Made by a program: the position numbers and the translations under genes. DNA of 38,000 nt from Clostridiales bacterium. GTDB lineage: Bacteria; Bacillota; Clostridia; Oscillospirales; CAG-382. This document shows positions 15,090 to 22,868 of the stretch, one piece after another (within the stretch, counting starts at the first letter, position 1; every line of letters begins with the position of its first letter). The notes beneath the pieces are model-generated. The model was not told the origin of the DNA, made no database searches, and saw nothing but the letters and a program-made list of their open reading frames with translations. The stretch covers positions 1-38,000 of the forward strand of contig SFLA01000013.1 of the NCBI GenBank assembly GCA_004553575.1, given 5' to 3'.

Positions 15090-15692
15090 CTATTTACAGG
15101 CGACAATGCGCTGCCAGAGCTGCTCCCTGCCGGCACCGGTCTCGGAAGAAAAGAGTATGCACTCGGTTCCCGGACGCAGACGGATATCGGAGGCAAGCGA
15201 CCGCGCCGCAGCGGAAAGCCCGGTTTTGTTAAGTCGGTCGCACTTGGTGGCAACGACGGTATACGGTATATCGTAATACCCGAGATACTCGAGCATCGAC
15301 GCATCGTCTGCGGTAATGCCGACCTTTATATCGATAAGCTGCAGCACTCTGCGAAGCGATTCGCGGTTATTGAAATAACCCTGTGTAAGCGCGGACCACC
15401 GTCTCTTATCGGAATCAGGCCGTCTGGCGAACCCGTAGCCGGGAAGATCGACGAGATACAGCTTTCCGTCCACCCGATAACAGTTGACCGTAATGGTTTT
15501 GCCGGGCGACGAGCTTACCCGCGCCAGCTTCTTGCGGCCGAGAAGACAGTTGATAAGCGAACTCTTTCCGACATTGGAACGCCCGGACAAAGCGATCTGC
15601 GGCAAGCCGTCGGTCGGAAACTGCGAAACGAGACCGGCGGTGACCGCGAGATCGACATTATGAAGGTTAATGCCGCAGATATTCATCTCCAT
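15090..15692 (-). CDS. engB: Ribosome biogenesis GTP-binding protein EngB/YsxC
   Basis: 200 residues, normal length. A cytosolic GTPase needed for late assembly of the large ribosomal subunit. GTPase motifs: G1 GRSNVGKS (37-44), G3 DLPGYG (82-87), G4 TKCD (149-152), and SSETGAGREQLW near the end. The usual 'DxRH' after the G3 region reads LIDIKVGITADD here, a departure from the family pattern. The ATG at 15692 overlaps the lon TAA by one base (TAATG), so translation is coupled. The 3' end holds the right copy of the 13-bp direct repeat that flanks the phage cassette. A strong terminator follows. Confidence 0.95.
   Translation of the reverse strand: MEMNICGINLHNVDLAVTAGLVSQFPTDGLPQIALSGRSNVGKSSLINCLLGRKKLARVSSSPGKTITVNCYRVDGKLYLVDLPGYGFARRPDSDKRRWSALTQGYFNNRESLRRVLQLIDIKVGITADDASMLEYLGYYDIPYTVVATKCDRLNKTGLSAAARSLASDIRLRPGTECILFSSETGAGREQLWQRIVACK
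15122..15134 (+). repeat. Right copy of the exact 13-bp direct repeat (candidate attachment site)
   Basis: GCTCCCTGCCGGC, identical to 6079-6091. It lies within the last 15 codons of engB, encoding AGRE on the minus strand. Gene 3' ends are frequent phage integration targets. No integrase gene is present in the cassette, so this is only a candidate. Confidence 0.4.
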
Positions 15693-18040
15693 TATGCGTC
15701 GTCTCCCGGGTTGACGGCGATCGATAATACCTCGCCGACATCTGTGACGGGAACAAATTCAAGTCCTTCCCTGAGCTCGCGGGGGAATTCGTTCACATCG
15801 CTGTTATTGTCCTTCGGAATAATCACGGTCTTTACTCCGGCTTTAAGTGCCGCCATACATTTTTCCTTAAGCCCGCCGATAGGCAGAACCCTTCCGGTAA
15901 GCGTAATCTCGCCGGTCATTGCGACAGACTGCTTGACGCTGCGGCCGGAAAGCTCGGATACCAGTGCGGTTACGATGGTAACTCCCGCCGAAGGTCCGTC
16001 CTTGGGAATCGCTCCCTCGGGAACATGGATATGTATATCACGCGTATTGTAGAAATCCTCGCTTACGCCGAGCGAACGTGAATGCTTGCGGATATAGCTT
16101 ACCGCGGCGCGGGCGGATTCCTTCATTACGTCACCGAGATGACCCGTAAGCTCGAGCTTGCCGCTTCCGGGCATGGAAAGACACTCGACCCGCAGCATCT
16201 CGCCGCCGAGAGAGGTCCATGCAAGCCCGTTGACAATCCCGATTTCGTCCTGCGAATAGATTACGTCGGGCAGATACTTTTCGGCTCCGAGCAGCCTGTG
16301 CACCTCATCCGGATCGATACGGTGATACTTCGCGCCGTCGGTCACAACCGAACGTGCGACCTTACGGCAGCATGAGGCTATCTCCCGCTCGAGATTACGT
16401 ACTCCGCTCTCTTTCGTATAGCGATCGATAATAAGAGCGGTCGCCTCGTCGGTAAATCTGGCAAGCCTGCCGTTAAGCCCGTGCCTTTTAAGCTGTTTGG
16501 GAATTAAATGATGCTTTGCTATTGACAGCTTTTCCGCCGCGGAATAGCTGTCCATATATATGACCTCCATACGGTCGAGCAGCGGCTGAGGTATGGTCTC
16601 GGTCGTATTCGCGGTGGTTATGAACATACATTCCGACAGATCGAACGGAAGCTCGATAAAATGATCGCGGAAGGTGCGGTTCTGTTCGGAATCGAGCACC
16701 TCGAGCAGCGCGCTGGTAGGATCTCCGTGCGCGTCTCTGGTGAGCTTATCCACCTCGTCGAGCAGCATGACCGGATTTCTGGTTCCCGCGAGCTTGAGCG
16801 CGTTTATTATCCTGCCCGGCATTGATCCGATATACGTCTTGCGATGTCCGCGTATCTCCGCCTCGTCACGTATGCCGCCGAGCGATATACGGACATACCT
16901 GCGGTTGGTTGCGCGTGCTATGGACTTTCCGATAGATGTTTTCCCGACTCCCGGAGGTCCCACAAGGCAGAGTATCTGACCGTTTAGGTCGGGGGTAAGC
17001 TGTCTTACCGCCATGTACTCGAGAATGCGTTCCTTTACCTTCTCCAGCCCGTCGTGGTCCTCGTTAAGTATCTTCTCTGCAAGGGCAATATCGCTTCTGT
17101 CCTTGCTCAGACTGTTCCACGGCAGTTCAAGAACGGTTTCAATATAGTTGCGTATTACGGTGCCCTCGGCAGTGCCGAAAGGCATTCTGGAAAGTTTGTC
17201 GTTCTCCTCGATAAGCTTGTCGCGTACTTCCCCGGGCAGCGAAGCTGCGGCAATGCGTGCAGAGTATTCGTCGCCGTCGCCGTCGTCCTCGGGATACATT
17301 CCGAGCTCCTGCTTGATTACGTTAAGCTGCTCGCGCAGGTACATGTCCCTCTGCGCCTTCTGCAGCTTGCCGCGCACCTTCTGCTGTATCTCGCTCTCGG
17401 TGTCGAGCAGCTCGGTCTCACGCAGGAAGATATCTGCGAGTAAATTCGTGCGCTTTATCGGGTCTATCGCAGCCAGAACCGCCTGACGGTCCTCGGGCTT
17501 AACGAGGAATTCGTTGGCAAGATAATCGCACAGCTCGTCCGGACGTGACATCGACCGGACGCGGTCGAGTATGTCCGGGTCGGGCTTTGCAATATACCGG
17601 AGAAAATCGGTGAAAGCGGAAATAAGACCGCGAACCGCTATCCGGGCGCGCGCCGGAGAAACGGGTATATCCTCCGTGCGCCGCACTGCGACGCATGCGG
17701 AAAAGCTCCCGTCCTCCGATACGGTGAGAGCCTTAGTCTCGCCGCGGAAGAGCCCGTCCGCCATTACCTGATAATTTCCGTTTGAAAGCCGAAGCGAATG
17801 GGTGACCCTCGCGACGGTGCCGATTTTTTGCATATCCTTTGCGGAGGGCTCGAGCACGGAGGCGTCCTTCTGTGCGAGCAGGAAGACGAGACCGCCCTCC
17901 TGAACCGCGCTTCTGAGCGCGGATACCGACGACTTACGCCCTATCTCGAACGAGGCGGATACCCCCGGGAACACCACCACCCCGCGCATGCATATTGTAT
18001 TGAGTGTCAGCAGCTCTGCCGACGTTTCCGTTACAGCCAT
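15692..18040 (-). CDS. lon: ATP-dependent protease La (Lon)
   Basis: 782 residues, typical of LonA. Order of parts: N-terminal substrate-binding LAN domain (MRGVVVFPG near residue 18, to about 200), helical linker, AAA+ module with Walker A GPPGVGKTS near residue 360 and a Walker B MLLDEVDK, then the proteolytic domain with the catalytic Ser in PKDGPSAGVT near residue 684 and the catalytic Lys in GGLKEKCMAAL near residue 726. It degrades damaged and regulatory proteins. ATG 18040 has GGAGAAC upstream. It is 23 nt after glcK and overlaps engB by one base; lon-engB is a common Firmicute pair. Confidence 0.98.
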   Translation of the reverse strand: MAVTETSAELLTLNTICMRGVVVFPGVSASFEIGRKSSVSALRSAVQEGGLVFLLAQKDASVLEPSAKDMQKIGTVARVTHSLRLSNGNYQVMADGLFRGETKALTVSEDGSFSACVAVRRTEDIPVSPARARIAVRGLISAFTDFLRYIAKPDPDILDRVRSMSRPDELCDYLANEFLVKPEDRQAVLAAIDPIKRTNLLADIFLRETELLDTESEIQQKVRGKLQKAQRDMYLREQLNVIKQELGMYPEDDGDGDEYSARIAAASLPGEVRDKLIEENDKLSRMPFGTAEGTVIRNYIETVLELPWNSLSKDRSDIALAEKILNEDHDGLEKVKERILEYMAVRQLTPDLNGQILCLVGPPGVGKTSIGKSIARATNRRYVRISLGGIRDEAEIRGHRKTYIGSMPGRIINALKLAGTRNPVMLLDEVDKLTRDAHGDPTSALLEVLDSEQNRTFRDHFIELPFDLSECMFITTANTTETIPQPLLDRMEVIYMDSYSAAEKLSIAKHHLIPKQLKRHGLNGRLARFTDEATALIIDRYTKESGVRNLEREIASCCRKVARSVVTDGAKYHRIDPDEVHRLLGAEKYLPDVIYSQDEIGIVNGLAWTSLGGEMLRVECLSMPGSGKLELTGHLGDVMKESARAAVSYIRKHSRSLGVSEDFYNTRDIHIHVPEGAIPKDGPSAGVTIVTALVSELSGRSVKQSVAMTGEITLTGRVLPIGGLKEKCMAALKAGVKTVIIPKDNNSDVNEFPRELREGLEFVPVTDVGEVLSIAVNPGDDA

Positions 18041-18063
18041 TTGTTCTCCAATAACCGAATTGT

Positions 18064-19017
18064 TTATTTACCGAGCATTGCCGCGCCTACGATACCGGCG
18101 TCATTCCCGAGCTGAGCAATGCGGAGCTCCGTCTTTTTTTCGCAGTCGCGTGAATACTGCTCCTTCTCCACTATCTTGCGGAGAGGCGCGAGCAGGTATT
18201 CCCTCTCGTTGCTTATTCCGCCGCCGATCGAAAGTATCTCGGGCTGGAAGATGTTTATGATATTCACTATTCCGCATGCGAGATAGCCTATATACTCGTC
18301 AACTACCTCCTGTGCCGCGGCGTCTCCGCGGCGCATTGCGTCGAACGAGGTGCGTCCGTTGACTGCGGCGAGATTGCCGCCGCACTCGTCCCACATAAGA
18401 CTTTCGGGGCACGATTCCATCTTCTCGCGGGTGAGGTTAATAAGACCGGTTGCGGAGGCATAGGACTCGAAGCAGCCCTTTCTGCCGCAGGCGCACTGTC
18501 TGCCTCCGTGAACGATAACGATATGACCGATCTCGGCTCCGGCGTAATTAAAGCCGGTATATATCTTTCCGTCCGTTATAATTCCGCCGCCGACCCCGGT
18601 TCCGAGGGTTACGAAAACGGAATCGCGGCATCCCTTTGCGGCGCCGCATACAGATTCGCCCTTTGCGGCGGCGTTCGCATCGTTGGCAACGAATACGCGG
18701 GATACTCCGGTGCGCTCGCTTAGCTTTGCGCATACCGGATAATTTTTGAAGGTGGGAAAGTTGCAGGAATAGATCACGCTTCCGCTGTCCGGGTCGGCAA
18801 TGCCGGGCGAGGCTATTCCGATGCTGTCGATCTCTCCGACGGATATCCCCTGTCTGTCGGCAAGGCCGAGGCATAAAGCGGCCATATCGTCCATTATCTC
18901 GTCGGCGGGACGGTTGGGATCGGCCGGAACGGAATTCTTAACGAGTATTTTTCCGTTATCGTCGCATATACCGGCAGCCATATTGGTGCCGCCGAGGTCA
19001 ACTCCTATGTAATACAT
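18064..19017 (-). CDS. glcK: ROK family glucokinase
   Basis: 317 residues. The N-terminal phosphate-binding loop GVDLGGTN (5-12), the active-site segment FVANDANAAA, the glycine-rich VTLGTGVGGGII, and the ROK zinc site CACGRKGCFE are all present. It phosphorylates glucose taken up or released by non-PTS routes. It sits between hprK and lon with gaps of 15 and 23 nt, so it is co-transcribed with the carbon-control kinase gene. Start ATG 19017 is preceded by AAAGGAGC. ROK members can also act on other sugars, but the zinc motif and kinase residues fit glucokinase. Confidence 0.9.
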   Translation of the reverse strand: MYYIGVDLGGTNMAAGICDDNGKILVKNSVPADPNRPADEIMDDMAALCLGLADRQGISVGEIDSIGIASPGIADPDSGSVIYSCNFPTFKNYPVCAKLSERTGVSRVFVANDANAAAKGESVCGAAKGCRDSVFVTLGTGVGGGIITDGKIYTGFNYAGAEIGHIVIVHGGRQCACGRKGCFESYASATGLINLTREKMESCPESLMWDECGGNLAAVNGRTSFDAMRRGDAAAQEVVDEYIGYLACGIVNIINIFQPEILSIGGGISNEREYLLAPLRKIVEKEQYSRDCEKKTELRIAQLGNDAGIVGAAMLGK

Positions 19018-19032
19018 CGGATAAATGCTCCT

Positions 19033-19962
19033 TTACTGTTTGTCGTAGCTTTCGAGCTTGCGGTTAAGCTCGGCTGCTGCGTTATAACCCATTTTCTTTT
19101 GCCTGTTGTTCATTGCGGCGATTTCGATAATCACCGCAAGGTTACGTCCCGGCTTGACCGGAATCGTTATGGACGGTATGGAAATACCGAGTATTTCGGT
19201 CGTCTGCTCGTCCAGCCCGAGCCGTTCGTATTCCTTGCCCGGCTCCCACTGCTCGAAATTGATAACCAGCTCTATTTTTTCGGAATCCTTTACCGAACCC
19301 ATACCGAAAATACGGCTTACGTCCACAATACCGATGCCGCGCAGCTCGATATAATGGCGGATAAGCTCCGGCGCCTCTCCTACCAGCGTTATCGCCGACA
19401 CCTTCTTTATGTCCACCGAATCGTCGGCTATAAGCCGGTGACCGCGTTTGACAAGCTCGATTGCGGTCTCGCTCTTGCCGATACCGGAATCGCCGAGTAT
19501 GAGTATCCCCTCGCCGTATACCTCGACCAGCACGCCGTGAAGCGTTATACGCTCGGCAAGCCATACGTGAAGCTGCGAATTGAGCGCGGCGGTTATTGCC
19601 GACGTGGAATCGGGTGTGGAATACACGGGAGTGCGGTATTTCTCGGCGAATTCGAGCATTTCGGGAAAAGGCACGATCGAATTGGTGAGTATTACGCACA
19701 CTACATTATGCGAAAAATACCTGTCGAACGAACTGCGGCGCTGCTCCTCGCTGAGAGAGTGGAGATAACTTGTCTCCATGTTTCCGATAAGCTGGATACG
19801 CTCGTTTTCGAAATCCTTGAAAAACCCCGCGAGCGGAAGGCTCGGGCGGGAAATGTCGGTACGCTTAACGTAAATATCGTCGATATTTCCGGGAAGATAC
19901 ATCGGGCGGAGATCAAACTCCGTCGCCACTCTGGTCAGCTTCAGCTGATTCGATGCGTTCAA
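19033..19962 (-). CDS. hprK: HPr kinase/phosphorylase
   Basis: 309 residues. It phosphorylates Ser46 of HPr, the signal for CcpA-dependent carbon catabolite control, and reverses it. Motifs: LHGVLVEVYGEGIL around residues 141-154, Walker A GDSGIGKS (157-164), GHRLIADD (174-181), and the C-terminal GIGIVDVSRIFGMGSVKD. The start codon is TTG at 19962-19960, with GGAGG 9 nt upstream; no ATG gives a complete N-terminus. This start overlaps the 3' end of the DUF2812 gene by 50 nt, so the two are probably translationally coupled. glcK follows 15 nt later. Confidence 0.95.
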   Translation of the reverse strand: MNASNQLKLTRVATEFDLRPMYLPGNIDDIYVKRTDISRPSLPLAGFFKDFENERIQLIGNMETSYLHSLSEEQRRSSFDRYFSHNVVCVILTNSIVPFPEMLEFAEKYRTPVYSTPDSTSAITAALNSQLHVWLAERITLHGVLVEVYGEGILILGDSGIGKSETAIELVKRGHRLIADDSVDIKKVSAITLVGEAPELIRHYIELRGIGIVDVSRIFGMGSVKDSEKIELVINFEQWEPGKEYERLGLDEQTTEILGISIPSITIPVKPGRNLAVIIEIAAMNNRQKKMGYNAAAELNRKLESYDKQ

Positions 19963-20503
19963 GGCTTAATGCCTCCTTCTTTCTGCGCAGAAGCGCGAAT
20001 TGCTCGAAAGCGTACAATATTCCGAGTCCGAGCGAAATTGCGGCGGGCAATACCAATATATAGGCCACGGTCTGGGGCGTTATGCTTTTGAAGTTTGCGT
20101 TTGCAAGCGCCTTAGACTGAGCAATCTCATACAGCAGCAGAGATAAGGTGAAGGCGAGCACCGAAAAGCAGGACACAAGCACCCAGAATATGTGCTTCAT
20201 CATGTGGCGGTACCTCTGACTGTTGTCGGGTATGCCGGATGGGTTGATGAAATAAAGCGTCCGCCCGTTTATCGCGGCGAGCTCGTAGCCCTCGTCAAGG
20301 CGCGACTGAATGTAAGCGCTGTTCTTTTCCGTAAACGGGGAATCCGGCGTGCAGTCAATACGGTACTCCACCGGCGAAGAGCTTTCCGAAAAGCTGTAAC
20401 GGCCGTCAGCCGCGCTCTCGAGCCTTAGGCATTTTGCCCCCTGCGCATTCAGCCACTTTTCCTCGTCGGTATAGCCGAAAAAGGTTTTTGATACCGTTTT
20501 CAT
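19913..20503 (-). CDS. DUF2812 domain membrane protein
   Basis: 196 residues from ATG 20503, chosen for GGGAG 8 nt upstream and the family start (KTVSKTFFGYTDEEKWLN); an earlier in-frame start would lie inside the promoter region. Residues 1-100 form the DUF2812 domain (AAINGRTLYFI near its end), followed by two membrane segments (IFWVLVSCFSVLAFTLSLLL and a second with VLPAAISLGLGILYAF) and a charged tail. The family is often found near PadR-type regulators in Firmicutes; its function is unknown. It leads the hprK-glcK-lon-engB operon and overlaps hprK by 50 nt. Confidence 0.75.
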   Translation of the reverse strand: MKTVSKTFFGYTDEEKWLNAQGAKCLRLESAADGRYSFSESSSPVEYRIDCTPDSPFTEKNSAYIQSRLDEGYELAAINGRTLYFINPSGIPDNSQRYRHMMKHIFWVLVSCFSVLAFTLSLLLYEIAQSKALANANFKSITPQTVAYILVLPAAISLGLGILYAFEQFALLRRKKEALSLERIESAEADQSGDGV

Positions 20504-20524
20504 ACTGTCACTCCCTTTCAGGGT

Positions 20525-20553
20525 ATTATACAATGATTCCCGCGCAAAGTCAA
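20525..20553 (-). promoter_or_regulatory. Sigma-A promoter of the DUF2812-hprK-glcK-lon-engB operon
   Basis: On the minus strand TTGACT (20553-20548), a 17-nt spacer and TATAAT (20530-20525), about 22 nt upstream of the start codon at 20503. All downstream gaps are under 25 nt or are overlaps, so a five-gene transcript ending at 15038-15074 is likely. Confidence 0.65.
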
Positions 20554-20580
20554 CAAAACCGAAAATAATTAAAAAATATA

Positions 20581-20609
20581 TTGAAAAACGGGTCCGGTTC
20601 TGTTATACT
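20581..20609 (+). promoter_or_regulatory. Sigma-A promoter of the SRP RNA
   Basis: TTGAAA (20581-20586), a 17-nt spacer and TATACT (20604-20609). The predicted start, about 20616, coincides with the 5' arm of the closing helix of the SRP RNA. Divergent from the hprK operon promoter. Confidence 0.7.
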
Positions 20610-20615
20610 TTACCC

Positions 20616-20917
20616 CAAGGGATATGGGGTACGGTCATACTAACCGGGGAGCCAGCGGTGCCCTGAACCTGAGATCCGCTACAGCAGGGGTGAATGGTAT
20701 TCTGAGGCCGTCTGCTGTGCCGCGAGCGACGGAACAGTCCGTTGAAGGATGGGTCCCGCACAATCGCCGTCCGTGAACCATGTCAGGTGGGGAACCAAGC
20801 AGCATTAAGCGGAGCCGACGATGTGTTGCGGGGACACCTGTCCGGAGGATAAAGCCGTCGAAACCGGGTGTAGCAGGCGTTCGATCTTTACCGTATGACC
20901 GTACCGCGTATCCCTTT
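20616..20917 (+). ncRNA. ffs: Signal recognition particle RNA, large (Bacillus-type) form
   Basis: The domain IV core CAGGTGGGGAACCAAGCAG (20784-20802) matches the conserved SRP RNA hairpin, with the GGAA tetraloop closed by GG/CC instead of the usual CC/GG. The RNA ends pair over a long distance: AAGGGATA (20617-20624) with TATCCCTT (20909-20916) and GGTACGGTCATAC (20628-20640) with GTATGACCGTACC (20893-20905). The 5' GGGGAGCCAGCGGTGCCC and 3' CCGGGTGTAGCAGG segments fit the Alu-like domain. At about 300 nt it is the large Firmicute form, and its place just upstream of dnaX is the same as in Bacillus. It binds Ffh to target nascent membrane and secreted proteins. Exact ends are inferred from pairing. 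Confidence 0.88.
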
Positions 20918-20944
20918 TATGCAAAAATCAAGGAGGTGCCGGAA

Positions 20945-22510
20945 GTGTACAAGGCTCTTTACAGAAAATGGCGGTCGAAGAACTTTGACGAGGTTATCGG
21001 GCAGGAGCACATAACCACGGTGCTCAAGCGCCAGTCCGCCGAGGGCAAGGTTTCGCACGCGTATCTTTTCTGCGGAACCCGCGGCACCGGCAAGACCTCC
21101 TGCGCGAAGATACTGGCAAAGGCCGTGAACTGCCTGTCCCCCGTCGACGGAAATCCCTGCGGAACATGCGAGTCCTGTCTCGCAATTGATTCCGGCACAG
21201 CGACCGACGTGCTCGAGATTGACGCCGCGTCCAACAACAGCGTTGACAACATACGCGACCTGCGCGACGAGGTGCTTTATCCCCCGTCCCAGCTTAAAAA
21301 ACGCGTGTATATTGTAGACGAGGTGCATATGCTTTCCGGCAGTGCCTTCAACGCACTGCTGAAGACGCTTGAGGAGCCCCCGGAATACGTGATGTTTATC
21401 CTTGCCACAACCGAGCTGGATAAAATACCTCCCACCATTCTGTCCCGCTGTCAGAGATACGAATTCCGCCGCATAGACAGCGACGATATACGGGATCACA
21501 TACTTAAAGTATCATCCGAGGAGAGTATAGAAATCGATCGGGAGGCGGCCGCTCTTATAGCCCGGTTCGCCGACGGCGGAATGCGCGACGCGCTTTCTCT
21601 GCTTGAATCCTGTTCAGCAGGTACTGCGGACGGCAGGATAACGCCGGAATCCGTAATGAATCAGCTCGGAGCTACCGACAACACGGCAGTCGCGGGTCTG
21701 TACCTGAGCGTATCCAGGGGAGACATCCCCGCCTCGCTTGCCGAGATAGACCGTCTGCACCGCAGTGCAAAGAATCTTTCGTCACTGCTCGACGAGCTTA
21801 TCGCAATGACACGCGATCTGCTCGTTATAAAGTATTCGCCCTCAAATTTCGCAAAGACCGGCGGCTTCTATTCGCGGGAGGCGGATATGTATCTGCGCGA
21901 GATTGCGTCCGGTTCGAGCGGCGAGAAGCTGCTGTACTACGCTTCGGTGCTGGAGGACGCGCAGTCGCGGATGTCGCGTTATGCGATGAACCGCAAGACT
22001 CTTATCGAAACGGCGATAATCCGCATGTGCGACGTCCGGCTCGACGAGGATCCGCGTGCGCTGCTTGCAAGAATAGCCGAAATTGAGCGCAGGCTTTCTG
22101 CCGCTTCGCCGGTAACGGCTTTACCCGAGGCTCCCGCGGCTCCGCCCACCGGGCAAGAGCCTGTCCCTGCCCCCGATTTGCCGGAGAAAAAGCCCGAAAA
22201 GCCTTTGCCCGCGGAAAAACCGTCCGAAGATTACTGTTCCTTTTCCGCCGAGCTGCTTGACGTCCTGCGCGACCGTATGGATTTGTATTCCTTTGCACAG
22301 GCTTCGGATATCAGAATTGCCGGCGACACCGTAAAGATATACACCGATTATATCGGAAGCACCGTAATGGGAACGCCGGAGGCGACGGCGATAATCAGGG
22401 CAGCCGCCGCTTCGGCCGGCGGAAGACAGTTTAAAATAGACATAATCGACCGTTCCGCGTCGGCGGGCGGTGAGGCGCAGACCTCGCTGCTCGACACGCT
22501 CGGTCTGTAA
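20945..22510 (+). CDS. dnaX: DNA polymerase III subunit gamma/tau
   Basis: 521 residues starting at GTG 20945, with AGGAGG 8 nt upstream; the family N-terminus (YKALYRKWRSKNFDEVIGQ) begins exactly here. The frame is open back into the SRP RNA, but that extension is not protein-like. Clamp-loader AAA+ domain: Walker A GTRGTGKT (44-51), zinc ligands Cys63, Cys72, Cys75 and Cys78, Walker B with YIVDEVHML, sensor LATTELDKIP, and SRC motif PTILSRCQRY. A proline-rich linker (about residues 395-425) leads to a small C-terminal domain. It loads the sliding clamp. Followed closely by ybaB and recR, the classic replication-repair cluster. Confidence 0.96.
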   Translation: MYKALYRKWRSKNFDEVIGQEHITTVLKRQSAEGKVSHAYLFCGTRGTGKTSCAKILAKAVNCLSPVDGNPCGTCESCLAIDSGTATDVLEIDAASNNSVDNIRDLRDEVLYPPSQLKKRVYIVDEVHMLSGSAFNALLKTLEEPPEYVMFILATTELDKIPPTILSRCQRYEFRRIDSDDIRDHILKVSSEESIEIDREAAALIARFADGGMRDALSLLESCSAGTADGRITPESVMNQLGATDNTAVAGLYLSVSRGDIPASLAEIDRLHRSAKNLSSLLDELIAMTRDLLVIKYSPSNFAKTGGFYSREADMYLREIASGSSGEKLLYYASVLEDAQSRMSRYAMNRKTLIETAIIRMCDVRLDEDPRALLARIAEIERRLSAASPVTALPEAPAAPPTGQEPVPAPDLPEKKPEKPLPAEKPSEDYCSFSAELLDVLRDRMDLYSFAQASDIRIAGDTVKIYTDYIGSTVMGTPEATAIIRAAAASAGGRQFKIDIIDRSASAGGEAQTSLLDTLGL

Positions 22511-22521
22511 CGGAGGATGAA

Positions 22522-22863
22522 ATGAAGGTAAGAATACCCAATCAGGGCGTACCCGCCAACATGAACCAGATGCTTAAGCAGGCGCAGAAGATGCAGGAGG
22601 AGATGGCGGCGAAGCAGGAAGAGCTCGACGCCATGGAATATACCGTAAACGCAGGAGGCGGAGCGGTATCGGTTTCGATAAACGGAAAAAAAGAGATTCT
22701 TTCGGTAAATATTAAGCCGGAGATAATCGATCCCGACGATCCCGAAACCCTTCAGGACATCATTGTAGCCGCGGTCAACGAGGCAATAAAGACGGTCGAG
22801 AGCACCAACGCCGCCGAGATGCAGAAGATTACCGGTCCTATCGGCGGAATGGGCGGATTTTAA
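22522..22863 (+). CDS. YbaB/EbfC family nucleoid-associated protein
   Basis: 113 residues. Family features: MNQMLKQAQKMQEEMAAKQE helix, then GGGAVSVSINGKKEILSVNI and a C-terminal GPIGGMGGF tail. These small dimeric proteins bind DNA and form tweezer-like dimers; the gene is conserved between dnaX and recR. ATG 22522 lies 11 nt after the dnaX stop with a CGGAGGA site overlapping the stop region. Confidence 0.95.
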   Translation: MKVRIPNQGVPANMNQMLKQAQKMQEEMAAKQEELDAMEYTVNAGGGAVSVSINGKKEILSVNIKPEIIDPDDPETLQDIIVAAVNEAIKTVESTNAAEMQKITGPIGGMGGF

Positions 22864-22868
22864 CTGTC

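Noticed and set aside
15003..16052. Plus-strand open frame opposite engB and lon (349 codons)
   Set aside because: It is antisense to two conserved GTPase/protease genes, lacks a ribosome site and resembles no protein family.
19099..20091. Plus-strand open frame opposite hprK and the DUF2812 gene
   Set aside because: Antisense shadow of hprK; composition rich in Arg, Tyr and His, no motif.
20780..20944. N-terminal extension of dnaX (55 codons) from an upstream start
   Set aside because: This stretch is the 3' part of the SRP RNA. The dnaX family begins exactly at GTG 20945, which has an ideal AGGAGG site.
22180..22195. Possible programmed frameshift site in dnaX (GAG AAA AAG)
   Set aside because: The heptamer is G AAA AAG, not A AAA AAG, and I see no strong hairpin directly downstream or Shine-Dalgarno-like stimulator upstream.
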